Positions 45,320 to 57,219 of a stretch of DNA of 64,000 bases are shown here, piece by piece; the stretch's first letter is position 1, and every line of letters begins with the position of its first letter. The notes below the pieces were generated by a model. It was not told the DNA's origin and did no database searches. It saw nothing but the letters and a program-made list of their open reading frames with translations. Position numbers and translations under genes: made by a program. Source of the DNA: Notolepis coatsorum (taxonomy: Eukaryota; Chordata; Actinopteri; Aulopiformes; Paralepididae). The DNA is taken from assembly GCA_963971535.1 (NCBI GenBank), contig OZ020589.1, positions 97,712,384 to 97,776,383 of the forward strand, written 5' to 3'.

Positions 45320-46493
45320 AGGAAAACTCCAACATTTTGTGAAATTAGCTTATTTGACATCTTCCCTGGAGTTATAAGAAGATACATACCTTTTTCATCT
45401 CTCTGCATGCATTGGGCTTAGGGAACGCCTGGACAGTTAGCCTAGCTTAACTTCATCACTGGAAGTGGGGCAGACATCTAACCTAGTTCACTACAGTCAG
45501 GAAATATACTCCAAATACAATCAAAATACAACTCCCAAACGTTCCCGTAAACATGTTGTGACCTGTGTATTTACCACGTCTCCCAGTCACACAAGTCACA
45601 CAAGTCTCCAAGTCACACAAGTCTCCCAGTCACACAAGTCTCCAAGTCACATGAGTCACACAAGTCTCCAAGTCACACAAGTCACACAAGTCCAAGTCTC
45701 CAAGTCACACAAGTCACACAAGTCTCCAAGTCACACAAGTCACACAAGTCACACAAGTCACACAAGTCCAAGTCACACAAGTCACACAAGTCTCCAAGTC
45801 ACACAAGTCACACAAGTCTCCAAGTCACACAAGTCTCCAAGTCACACAAGTCTCCAAGTCACACAAGTCACACAAGTCACACAAGTCACACAAGTCACAC
45901 AAGTCACACAAGTCCAAGTCACACAAGTCACACAAGTCTCCAAGTCACACAAGTCACACAAGTCTCCAAGTCACACAAGTCACACAAGTCACACAAGTCA
46001 CACAAGTCCAAGTCACACAAGTCACACAAGTCCAAGTCTCCAAGTCACACGAGTCACACAAGTCTCCAAGTCACACAAGTCACACAAGTCACACAAGTCA
46101 CACAAGTCACACAAGTCCAAGTCACACAAGTCACACAAGTCTCCAAGTCACACAAGTCACACAAGTCTCCAAGTCACAAAAGTCTCCCAGTCACACGAGA
46201 CTCATGTGACTGGGAGACTCGTGTGACTTGTGTGACTGGGAGACGGGGTAAACACACAGGTCACAACATGTTTACAGGAACGTTTGGGAGTTGTATTTGG
46301 AGTATATTTCCTGACTGTAGTGAACTAGGCTAGATGTCTGCCCCACTTCCAGTGATGAAGTTAAGCTAGGCTAACGGTCCAGGCGTTCCCTAAGCCCAAA
46401 GCATGCAGAGAGACGAAAAAGGTATGCATCTTCTTGTCCAACTCCAGGGAAGATGTTAAATAAGCTAATTTCACAAAATGTTGGAGTTTTCCT
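45320..46493. mobile_element. Foldback MITE at TTAA with minisatellite core
   Basis: Inverted arms of about 250 bp (AGGAAAACTCCAACATTTTG... at both ends) are flanked by TTAA at 45316-45319 and 46494-46497. The target fits piggyBac-like or Kolobok-like elements. The centre is an array of gtcacacaa/gtctccaa words (about 45590-46190). The start of the array (cccagtcacacaagtcac) is also present, inverted, in the right arm, so the array grew from the left arm. Confidence 0.88.
45590..46190. repeat. CACAAGTC-type minisatellite
   Basis: About 600 bp built from 8-9-bp words (cacaagtca, cacaagtctccaagt). It reads as SHTSHKS repeats in one frame, which is not a protein gene. Spacing is too short and regular for CRISPR. 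Confidence 0.9.
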
Positions 46494-46651
46494 TTAAGCG
46501 TTTCAATTGGCCAGCCAAACATGTTATCTGTGTACATGTAATATTGTACTAATTGTGTATTTATTAATGAGGTAAGTTATGCCCCGAAATCCGACGTTAG
46601 AGTCAGTGTGTCAATATAGTTACTGCACTTTAGCTTTGTAGGACAGTATGG

Positions 46652-48750
46652 TTATGCTGTTAAATGAAGTAGTGGTATTGCAATGGCACCATCTCCGTCT
46701 GGAGAGAGAAGACATTTGCGCTTGATATAGCGAAGTTTACCTATCCCTATATCTTCTTGCAAGCCACTGACCTTGTATGTACCAATGTATGATGATTCAC
46801 AGGGATACATGTAGTATGGCTGTTTGTGTCTGTACTTTCTGTAAATTATATATACCTCTTCCTCTGATTTAAGAATATTCTCTACTAATGCAAATCCATC
46901 TCCAACCTCAATACAATTGTCTCCTTTCTTTGTGGACAAAGTAAACCGATGAGTGGAGACCTTCCTGTACTGTTGTGAAGAAGTAAACTGTGGGGGGACA
47001 GGCCCATCAGTGTGAATATTACGCAAAATTGGATCATCTGTGGGACATGGGGATCCAACATGTGGAATTTCAGACAACATTTTCACTACCTGTTGTAGTG
47101 GCTGATGTGGCTTGCGTAGAAGATGCTTAATTTGTCCAAGATAGTTCTCAAAAGGGAATCCTGAGATATTATCTAGAGTGCCAAACTTCCTGTATTCCTC
47201 AGCCAAATGAATAAGCTGGTGTACATTGTACACAATTTCACCTCTTCCATACACTGTCCCAAAGTGTTCAACAAAAGAAACCATCAACTTGTGCGCAAAG
47301 GCCAACATTTCCTCAGAAATACTAGGGGACAGCAACAAGTACATTCCAACAGAAAACAACATGAAGTTGTCATACAGCTCATACAATCCTTCAAAACAAC
47401 AGGACCCCAATACAACATGAAGGATCGCAACTCAGTAGCTTTCCAGCGATCTAACTCTGACAGTTCCCTTGGTTTACGGTTAAATTCACAAGGCATGTAG
47501 GGACATAGCTTTAGAAGTTTACCTGAAATGGCTTGTACAGTTTTGGAAGGGACCCTTGTTGCCAAATTCTTCCCCTTTAACCATATATTAAGCAGTTTCC
47601 TTGTAACTCCGAGACAACAGAGATGCATGTAATCAGTTGGAAACATAGAAACCATCTTAACTAAACCTGTTAAAGGGCTCGTCCCATTGTGATGTGCCTC
47701 ATCAACCATGTCTGAGAAACTGGAGTCTGTCCTAAGTCTGACTTTTGTTTCAGGATATGTCATTTTATTTATCCATACACCCTCCTGAAAACACTTGTCA
47801 CAACCAGAATAGCCATTAAATGCCTTGGTCTGCTTAATATAAGCTCTAGCCGGGGCATCACAAATGAAAGAAGAAATCTGTACATCAAATTGCTTGTCAT
47901 TATAAATAATGCCATTAGACAGTACATTCTGAAGATCTTTGACAAACTGCTCTAGGTACTCAAAAACACTCTTTGGCTTGCTGAGACCACAAAAAATGCC
48001 AACAACAAATGGGGACTTTGTGTAGTCACATTTGAGACTTCCAAGTATGGGCCAAAACTGAAGTTTAGAACTTTTGAATAAAGGTAAACCATCTATATTA
48101 AACTGTAAATTAAGAGTTGTCAGAGTTGCCGGTAAAATCAAACATGCCAACCGTGAAAGCACCCCTTTGACTAAACCAAAATGATAGTATTCTCCCCCTT
48201 CAATCTTAGTGGTAGGCACATGTTTTTGTGTTCCTAGCAATGTTCTTCCATCTTTAGGAAGGGTGGGGTGAAACATCTTCAAAAAGGACAGCAAAGATGA
48301 TAGTGCAACCAGAGAGACTGAATAGGATGTTGCCCAATATTTTAAACTTGTCATGAGGAAATCTTCATTATGCTCATCACTGTCAAAGACATGTTCAGGT
48401 TCAATTTCGTCATCCCCAGCTATACTTTCAAAATGTGCATTTGACTCACCTGGTGAGTCAATATTTTCACTTTGATCACTGATAGTTAGTGGTCTGTTTA
48501 GTGGCAAGTCTGAAGTTGATAAATCTAGTGGCAAGTCTGATCTAGTTGTTAAATCTAGTGGCAAGTCTGTCTTTGGTAAATCGAGCAGGCACTCAGTATA
48601 GGCTGTGACAGGATCTGTGTTCTCTAAAGAGTGATGGTTTGTCCTTGAATTAGCAGCAACAATTAACTTATAATCAGTGAGGATAGCCTGCTCTGTCTCT
48701 CTCACTAATTTGTTGACTCTACGTCTTTTAGCCCGAGAATAAGATGACAT
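46652..48750 (-). pseudogene. TNP2/EnSpm-like transposase, one frame break
   Basis: Frame 1 (48750-47284) has a basic start, an Asp/Leu/Pro repeat (DLPLDL, residues about 56-85), then the TNP2-type core. The core shows LNLQFNIDGLPLFKSSKLQFWPIL (Asp220), SSFICDAPAR (Asp298), a CDKC finger (317-320) and DYMHLCCLGVTRKLLNIWL. Frame 2 (47410-46652) continues with LYELYDNFMLFSVGMYLLL, VYNVHQLIHL and GFPFENYLGQIKHLLR, the C-terminal part conserved in these transposases. The two are out of register by one base near 47390, within the codons after WGPVVLKD. Only this one break is visible in about 700 codons. It would cut and paste the element by a DDE mechanism. A sequencing error is a possible alternative. 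Confidence 0.75.
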
Positions 48751-50306
48751 AGTGATGAGGTGCTGTAGTCAATGTAATGGTACATACATTGTGCTATTTA
48801 CTTGGCTAGAACAGGTATTTGCTTCAATTGCTGCAACGTGCGGCTTCTTGAAACTGGTACGTGATTCTGGAAAAAGAAAGAAAAAAGGGGGGAGGGTCGA
48901 CATTAATGTGCTGCATTGCAATGTGCAGGGTGAAACGCTTGCATAATTCTACATTTTGATCAATATCAAGAGAGTCCATTATTATATTATTGTTATATTG
49001 TTCATTAGAAAATACCATGTATATAACCAAACGTCTAACTATATAGTCAATGTAATGGTACATAAATTGTGGTATTTACTTGGCTAGAACAATTAAGTCT
49101 CAAACAGCCTGCAAACTACCTGGCGTTCTATCGCCATGCTCTAAGACAAACTCTAACCTTAACCAACTTAGAAAGAGTGCAAGGGGAGATGAAGCATATA
49201 GCGATATAAACATAGTCATAGCATCAAATTAGTATTTAGATAAGCCACAGAAAAAAATCACGTTATAAAAATAAGCAGTTTCTAAGAAAAAACGATTTGT
49301 TATGTGAAGCGCTTTATCAACATGGGCGCCGCCATTTTGTTTGGTGACATCACCGTCGCGGTGCATTTAGCTAGCTGGCTACCTAGCCGCAGCCGGGATT
49401 CAAAGCCAACTAACCGGCTAACCCAGCTCGCTAAATACTGCATGTAGCTAGCAGAACTGTAAAATTAGTTTGAACAGCCATACAAAAAGAAACACGCGGT
49501 CCCGTTGTTGTCTGGTAGGCAACGTTGCATTTACGGATCCACGTGTTTACTAGGCCAGCTAGCGCGTGCTTCCTTGACTACTTCCTGTTCACCCAATAAG
49601 CATGCTTTTGATTGGCTGAGTCGCACAACGTCATTCAGTACCAACGCACGCAATTGGACCACGCAATTTCTAATCGTTGGCGCTATAATATTTACATCGA
49701 AATAACTTAAACAACCGTACGATTCCACTTGCACACTCTCCAGAGTTATATTAAGCACACGCTACGAATATTCATGAATATTTATCTTAGTTGACGTATA
49801 TATATATTTACCTACCAAACTGCAGCATATCACATGCACAACGCCGTCAAGATCCACTGGTGCACACTCACAATAACGTTATTTTTCACAGAACACAGTT
49901 AAGATAAAAGTAATATAGCCAAAACTTACTGTAAAGCACTCAGTAGAATCAAATCCGGGGGAACCAGATGTGCTGTTCTGAACAGCAGTTCACATTGAGA
50001 GAGTGCTCAGCTGCATGCTGGGACGTACGTCTGTTTAAATGGGGGGGGGGAATTCGGATCGGTCCAACGTAATGACGACAAACAGCATACGTTGAACAGC
50101 ATCCGTTGATTCAACATTTATTAGATATTGGCATTTCAATCATTAAAATGCAACCACAAAACAATATTGATTCAATGATATGTTTTCAACAATAGTCAAT
50201 TGCTTTAGCGGTTAATGGGTGATTCAACATCAATCGTCGACCTTAACCAAAAATCAAGCATTTTGACCATAAATCAACATTGAATTAACACCTTTTGCTA
50301 TCTGGG
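48751..50306 (-). promoter_or_regulatory. 5' non-coding region of the transposase gene
   Basis: Upstream of the transposase start. A direct repeat of about 50 bp (agtcaatgtaatggtacata..., 48765-48815 and 49044-49093) is present. GCCGCCATTTT (49328-49338) matches the YY1 consensus. Subterminal repeats lie from about 50085. The rest shows no gene. A first non-coding exon here is possible but not proven. Confidence 0.45.
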
Positions 50307-50503
50307 CCATCATCACCATAGTAACACCACACAGGGGGAAAAAAATTGCGTTTCCCAAAGCAGGGCAACAGAGGAGAGGACAAAAGAGGAGATTTTGCCC
50401 TGTGAGGTGAGATTTGCTGTCGGATCTTATTGTGGGTGTTGGAGATTAGGATGGGAGGCCATTGTGTTGCGTGCCTTACAAAAACAAAACAAGTGTGGAG
50501 AGG

Positions 50504-51102
50504 TAGTGATGTGACGTTCGCAAACCATTCTTTTGAGCGGTTCTTTGGTACGAACGAAGGGAACTGAGTCATACTTATTTTTTGTTATTTATTATTATAC
50601 TTTTTTTAATTGCTACTGTACATTGTATCTGGACACTTAATATCCCACTCATGTTGGATACATACATTTTAATGATTTGTTGCTTTGTAAATGGTAAATG
50701 GCTGCATTTATATAGCGCTTTTTATCCAGCATTTATTTGTTCCTCAAATTGTTTTACCCATTCACTCACTGTCACTGTGGAGGCAACCATGCAAGTAGTT
50801 AGGGGTTAAGTTTGACATGCTGCCCGGGAGGAGCAGGAATCGAACCGGGAACCTCCGGAATACCAGACGACTGCTCTACCTACCGAGCCGCTGTCGCCCC
50901 TGCCTTGTTTCCCGGGACTTTAAGTATCTAAGTTTGAATCTGATCCAAATCTGATTATTCTGCAGATAAACTGAAGATTCAAGACTGATAAACCAAGTAA
51001 GCCCCGCCCCCTAAAAAAAATTATGATCTTTTGAACGGCTCTTGCAAAGGAACGGAGCCAAAAGATCCGGCTCCCTTCAAAGAGCTGTAATTCCCATCAC
51101 TA
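50504..51102. mobile_element. hAT-like MITE containing a SINE
   Basis: Ends TAGTGATG and CATCACTA are inverted. The inner sequences are ggttctttggtacgaacgaaggg on one side and gaacggctcttgcaaagg...ggctcccttcaaagagct on the other, a style common in fish hAT MITEs. No matching 8-bp duplication was found, so the edges are tentative. Confidence 0.5.
50685..50900 (-). mobile_element. tRNA-derived SINE
   Basis: On the minus strand the head ggggcgacagcggctcggtaggtagagcag has an A-box-like stretch, and GGTTCGATTCC is a B box. The body ends with ...gcgctatataaatgcagcc. Related bodies occur at 51792-51980 and 61245-61407. It is not a functional tRNA because no cloverleaf can be closed. Confidence 0.8.
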
Positions 51103-51980
<878 letters not shown>

Positions 51981-52187
51981 ACAAGGCAAATCCTTCCACT
52001 TCTCCATATTCAGTTCAACTAAACGATTCCTTAACCTTCCCAAAGCTCCCAACACACCACACTTAGTCAGTCCTTCCTGTGCCAGTAGACATCAAGCTCC
52101 ACAAGGACAAGGACTCCTGAGGACAAGGACTGACTTGGTTAACTGCTGGAGAACTGATAGACTCTTAACTACTGAACCGTGTGTGGA

Positions 52188-52322
52188 TCGCCCCGCGAGC
52201 CCCAGGCCACCGGCCCGCGAGCCCCACGGGACGAGACCAGGTAGAATTTTAGGCGCATGGGAAACAAGGCTCGCGGGACGGTGGCCTGGGGCTCGCGGGG
52301 CGGTGGCCTGGGGCTCGCAGGA
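52188..52322. repeat. GC-rich imperfect palindrome
   Basis: Left arm (52190-52228, gcgagccccaggccaccgg) and right arm (52268-52318, containing ggtggcctggggctcgcgg twice) are inverted copies. The core phrase occurs four times in all. It would form a strong hairpin. Confidence 0.8.
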
Positions 52323-52726
52323 CAGTCCACACACCGCTATCAGTGTTCTTCTTCCCCGCCAATGAAGTATTCACCCAAAGACCCAATACCGTGGCAACAA
52401 CTACCGCACTACCGGTAGAATAAGTGTTGAGAATCGTGGGAAGTGATGCAAACTGTCTTGTCGTGTTTTGAACATGTATGTTGTGTTGATGGAATCACGT
52501 TAATATAGAGAGATGAGGCTGCAGGCTGTTAGCAGAACTAGCGTAACGCGCTGGTTGGGGCGTAAAGTCAGTGGCCAATCAGATCGCGCAAACCGAACGC
52601 GGAAGTGCAACTCCGTTAGGGAAAATATACATGCTGGGGGGACCCTCTTTATACACAGGAGAGGGGGGGGGCAATAAAACTGGGTGTTGAGGAGAGGGAG
52701 GAGACAAGTTATGTTATCCTCCACAC

Positions 52727-53228
52727 CAGCCTTGCTGGGGATAGCCATGGTCTATGTATGGTATGGTATGGTTGGCTTTGTTTCTCCATTAGCTATGTTC
52801 AGCCTGGCTGGGGCTAGCCATGGTCTAGCATGATATGGTATGGTTGGGTTTGTGTCTCCATGAGCTATGTCCAGCATGGCTGGGGCTAGCCATGGTCTAG
52901 CATGGTATGGTATGGTATGGTATGGTATGGTTGGGTTTGTGTCTCCATTAGCTATGTCCAGCCTGGCTATATACAATGTCCAGGTGATTAAACTGGGTAT
53001 AAAATATATAAATGACTAAAATGAGTACTACTGAGTATAGTGCTAATCAGATGTATGTACAGAGATGTAGTATGTACAGTGATACAGGGATAAAGACACT
53101 ACAGTAGGTACATGTAGGTACCATGGCTAGCCCCAGCCAGGATGGCATAGCTAATGGCGACACAAACCCAACCATACCATACCATGCTAGACCATGGCTA
53201 GCCCCAGCCAGGCTGGGCATAGCTAATG
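52727..53228. repeat. Satellite units in direct and inverted order
   Basis: A unit of about 70-95 bp containing ggctggggctagccatgg, tggtatggtatgg and gggtttgtgtctccat occurs about three times (52727-52975). It occurs again inverted at 53118-53225. The 140 bp between them are unrelated. Confidence 0.85.
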
Positions 53229-53559
53229 TAGACAAGGCATATTAGTGTGTGTGTGACCCTAACTGAACACAGAATAAAAGTGCAATCATCTGTCTGGTCT
53301 TATCCCAGAGAGTGTTCCAGAGAGATCCATTAGATATATAACCGTCACGGTGACCAAATTCGTCCACATTTTTATAGGATTCTATCAAATTTTCATAGCG
53401 AATGTAATTTACCCTGCGCCGTTTTCATTGAGGTTTCTTACAAATTAACAATGTTTTATTTGTCCTTTATATGCGGATAACATTAAAATCTTAAATTGTA
53501 CCATTATGTTCCCCCTTTAGACAACAAACAAACAAACGGGGGGGGGGGGCAAATGAATG

Positions 53560-54200
53560 AATGTGGATGAGAGCCTTGACATTAAGTGATTGCAGATACG
53601 GCTGTGGGGGTGCTAGAGACATGATAGAATAGACTTGTATGCGCCTGAATCTCCTGAACACAGCGCGAGACATTCCTAATCGATCAGAACTAAATTGGCA
53701 GCGAAAAAGACCGTTTTTAAGCATCGATTCCCCATGCACATGCGCAGATTGGCCACGGAGTGTGACGCAACGCACATCCACCCTGGAATGTTTCATTAGA
53801 GGGGGTGTTGTGTTGTGAGAATGTGAGCGGCAATCGGAGCATCAACTACTAACAACAGAACTACAAGCAGCCATGCCTAAAAGTTGCTGTGTTGTTAATT
53901 GTTCGGCCAACATTCATTCATTGTTGTTCTGTTGTTAGTAGTTGATGCTCCGATTGCCGCTAATGAAACATTCCAGGGTGGATGTGCGTTGCGTCACACT
54001 CCGTGGCCAATCTGCGCATGTGCATGGGGAATTGATGCTTAAAAACGGTCTTTTTCGCTGCCAATTTAGTTCTGATCGATTAGGAATGTCTCGCGCCGTG
54101 TTCAGGAGATTCAGGCGCATACAAGTCTATTCGATCATGTCTCTAGCACCCCCACAGCCGTATCTGCAATCACTTAATGTCAAGGCTCTCACCCCGATTT
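53560..54200. repeat. Long inverted repeat around a THAP start
   Basis: Arms about 53565-53860 and 53925-54195 are inverted copies of about 230 bp at over 95% identity by eye. One has an extra stretch near 53797-53823. The spacer (53861-53924) begins an open frame with a good start context. Confidence 0.88.
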
Positions 54201-54550
54201 CAATGTAACGCGGAAGTGTAGTGGTCTATAACGTTAAGTTGAGAGGCTACCCGCTCTTGTAAACAGCGTCGCCCAAAACACATTCTAGAGATTCCCACTT
54301 TTTATTGGTACATACGTTCATATCTATTAGTCTTTAGATGACTAAATATAGATGAATACTCATGAAATTTGATATATATATTCTAAAATAAGTATAAGTA
54401 TAAGTATAATTTCACCTGTCGACATGAAATTCCCAAACGCTGACAGTAAAATAAACCTGGAGGTCGCGCAAAATGGGGCGTGACCGAATTTGGTTTTGGG
54501 TGTTCCCAGACAAAGAGAGTGACCGAGATTGGTCTACGTTCCGTTATGTA
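53873..54550 (+). pseudogene. THAP-domain exon, split by the inverted arm
   Basis: At 53873 the frame reads MPKSCCVVNCSAN, matching the THAP start M-P-x-x-C-x4-C in a gccATG context. The inverted arm then takes over. Beyond it, about 54470-54550 reads KMGRDRIWFWVFPDKESDRDW, which has the next conserved THAP piece (F-x-FP...R-x-W). THAP domains are zinc-dependent DNA-binding modules found in host THAP proteins and in P- and Kolobok-type transposases. Which of these it was cannot be told from this fragment. No downstream domain was found. Confidence 0.5.
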
Positions 54551-54551
54551 T

Positions 54552-54754
54552 TAGGGCTGACCTCGACTAGTCGAATAATCGATCGAAAGGAGCCATAGTC
54601 GACTGCCAACCTCTTAGTCGAATGCTAAACTTTAATTTTTTTTATATTATATATATTTTTTGCATTCGGGGGAGTAGTCGACTACCAGTCGAGTAACGGA
54701 AGATTTTGGCCAATCAAAGTCAACTATACAAATGCTTAGTCGGGGACAGGCCTA
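54552..54754. mobile_element. Small MITE with TAGGGCTG-like ends
   Basis: Begins TAGGGCTGACCTCGACTAGTC and ends gcttagtcggggacaggccta (inverted and diverged). The middle has tagtcgactac palindromes and AT-rich sequence. A target duplication is not clear. Confidence 0.5.
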
Positions 54755-55173
54755 GTGTATGTTATTTGTTGACCTCGTTACCTCCAGCGCCCTCTCTCTC
54801 ACTCCTCCCTTCTATCTCTCTCCATGAGTCTGTGTTCAGGTTAATGCCGGACTAGGCTGATGGAGACATGCCTCCGCTTTCAGCCCATAAGTCAGTGCAA
54901 TTAGCTAATAAAGATGCCAATTATTACCCATTACTGCTCTGTGTGAGAGCGTGTGCCTGTGTACAGTACTGTGGTCATTAAGAGTTCCATAAACAAGCCT
55001 GGCCCTTTTTCTCACACGCTGTTGTTTTTTGTTGTCGCACAAGCAGAGATTTTAAACTGATTAGTACTTTAGTATTCTACAGACATGCCTGTTTTCGGGC
55101 CTAAAAGATTTGACCAGCCTTATTTGTTATCGACAACCATGTCAACTGCTTCTAACTTATATTGTTGGTTTTA
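54755..55173. other. Apparently unique non-coding DNA
   Basis: No repeat signature was noticed. The AT-rich segment gcaattagctaataaagatgcc (54897-54918) has homeodomain-like ATTA words. This could be ancestral DNA upstream of the receptor gene. Confidence 0.35.
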
Positions 55174-55177
55174 TTAA

Positions 55178-56121
55178 CACTTTGATTGCCTAAGGCTAAA
55201 TTCATGATATACCATAGGTTGCCAGCTCTATTTGTCTATGGAGAAGTTCCCCTTCTTTGCAGGGCTATAACTTTTTAAATTCTATTGCTAAATTGACATT
55301 ATTAGGGCCCATTCAATGTCCTATATGTATTGTTCAGGGTGTATGAACGTTAAACTTTTTCATTCACATATTCATACTAAAATATGATCTAAAGTATAAG
55401 TATGTTTTCATCTCTTTCTGCAGCTTTCTCCAGAACGTGATTTATAGCCCCAAATGCATTATATTGATGATCAAATACAGCAATCGGCGCGATATAAAAA
55501 AATCTAACTGGACGGACTTCTGGAAGTTACTACACGTCATCTGATGTTGACCGGATGGGCGAGGGGGCGTTTATAATTCCGTGGGCAGCGTTATACCATT
55601 CATCTAATGTGGGTCAAATGTTCATCATAGCAGTTAGTGTCGAACACGGAAATATTACACGCTAAAACTCACCCCAGTCTCCGCGGGCCGTTGGGCGATC
55701 AGCGTGGGGTAGACAGTTTTCCATTATGGGATGTAAAAATATCCGGTCCATTTCCAGCTTGTATAATAGTATATACGTCCAAATCATGTTGTTTATCGAG
55801 TTATTGGCAACGGATCGCTATGTATTGTGACGAGCTAGAGTGCCGGAACCTATACAGAGTGCCCGGAAGTAATATGGGTGAACAGCACATCGTCCAAGTA
55901 ACTTCCTGTTAGGCGATTGCACCGATCGGCCACCAGATGGCGCTCTTGAACCGCTAGAGGGTTCAGTGGGGCTTTTTGGTGGGTCTCAGGCCAGCGGATG
56001 GGAAATATGAATCCGATCACAGATTTTTGAAAAATTGATATCAAAGACGAGTTACGGCGTCTTCAGCAACTTGAGCATGGCGGGGAAGGACGCCTAAACT
56101 CGTCTTCTGGCAGTTAAAGTG
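55178..56121. mobile_element. TTAA-type miniature element, copy 1
   Basis: Starts CACTTTGATTGCC after TTAA (55174-55177) and ends GGCAGTTAAAGTG before TTAA (56122-56125). The terminal repeats are inverted (two mismatches in 13). 944 bp, no coding. piggyBac-like by target and ends; the same terminal style occurs at 26635. Confidence 0.82.
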
Positions 56122-56398
56122 TTAACACATTGTCTGCCACGCAGTATGCCCATCCTTATGCCCAGTCTGCCAGTGCTGTAACCCTATGGAGATGTTTACC
56201 TTCTTTGCAGGGCTATAACTTTTTAAATATTATAGCTATATCGACATTACTATGGCCCATTCAACATCGGGTATCTATCGTTCCGGATGTGGGAACGTTA
56301 TTTTTTTCATTCATACATTGTTGTGTTAATACCGTCGAGAATATAAGTATGTTTTTAAGGTTTTCTGCAGTAATTCCTAAAACACGAGTTATAGGCCC

Positions 56399-57052
56399 CA
56401 GTGTTTCCCACAGGATTTTCAGAGACTATGGGGGGTGAACCTCCGACCCTCTAGGGGGGTCCGGGGTCATGCCCCCCGGATTTTTATTTTTTTTGTACAT
56501 TTTAAAGTTAAATGCATCAATCTGGTGCACTTTCAGAGCAAAATAAAGAGGCTAGATCTATGATGAACTTTGCATAAAACACAAAATTGACTAGACTAGT
56601 GCTTCCCAATCCTCTCCTCGAAGCACCCCAGCCATTCAATGTATTTGTTAAATTCCACCACCAGCACACCTGATTCAACTTAACTAGCCCTTTATTAGTT
56701 GGTGTGCTGGTGGTGGAATTTAACAAATACATGGAACGGCTGCGGTGTCTCGAGGAAAGGTTTGGGAACCACTGGACTAGAGCATACATTTGAGCCATCA
56801 AAGAAATGAAGCAAAAGTGGTTACCTGTGGAACTGGTTTATTTTTTAGAAAAGAATATAGTGGATTACTATTACGACGACTACCACTGCCAATACTACTG
56901 ATACATCCCTATTGGCAAACTTTATATTTAAAAAAATTGTAAAAAAAAAAAAAAAATTATAAAAAAAATATGTTGGTTCATTATACAACTGTGGCGGGAC
57001 TAATTAGACTATGGCGGGGCGCCACAGTCTAGGTAATTAATGGGAAACCCTG
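56399..57052. mobile_element. hAT-type MITE CAGTGTTTCCC, with nested MITE
   Basis: Ends CAGTGTTTCCCA and TGGGAAACCCTG are inverted. AGGCCC lies directly on both sides (56393-56398 and 57053-57058). No coding. Contains the smaller element 56596-56774. Confidence 0.8.
56596..56774. mobile_element. 179-bp hairpin MITE nested in the former
   Basis: A near-complete palindrome: CTAGTGCTTCCCAATC... and ...GGTTTGGGAACCACTG, with inner arms ttgttaaattccaccaccag/ctggtggtggaatttaacaa. It is flanked by GACTAGA at 56589-56595 and 56775-56781. Confidence 0.85.
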
Positions 57053-57219
57053 AGGCCCTGACGCATATGATAGATTATCGATTGGCGTTTCTTTCCTATA
57101 CACGCTATATTAAAAAATTCAAATGTATATGATCGGTATACATTATGCTTCATCATGCGTGAAGGAAAGGGGGGGGGGTCGTTTATAATTCCTTGATCGT
57201 CAGTAACGGCTTTATTTAG

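Larger units (their letters stand above)
38563..50306 (-). mobile_element. 11.7-kb two-gene DNA transposon, TNP2/EnSpm-like
   Basis: Both ends read CCCAGATAGCAAAA inward (14 of 14), followed by related AATCAA(c/t)GTTGA. Short GTTGAATCAACGTTG-type subterminal repeats are dense in the first and last 250 bp, as expected of EnSpm/CACTA elements. Flanking CC on each side would be a 2-bp duplication but is not conclusive in a C-run. Two minus-strand genes are inside: a TNP2-like transposase and a multi-exon accessory gene. Later insertions (SINE with MITE, BEL-LTR-like array, TTAA foldback) enlarge it. The termini are not the canonical CACTA, so the exact superfamily is an inference from the transposase. 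Confidence 0.75.

Noticed and set aside
45465-46226. 253-codon SHTSHKS-rich frame, or a CRISPR-like array
   Set aside because: An 8-9-bp minisatellite with no spacers of unique sequence, inside a foldback transposon of a eukaryote.
38563-50306. Host multi-gene locus rather than transposon
   Set aside because: Matching inverted ends and a TNP2-like transposase make a mobile element more likely.
50685-50900. tRNA gene
   Set aside because: A and B boxes are present but the acceptor stem and anticodon arm do not pair; it is a SINE.
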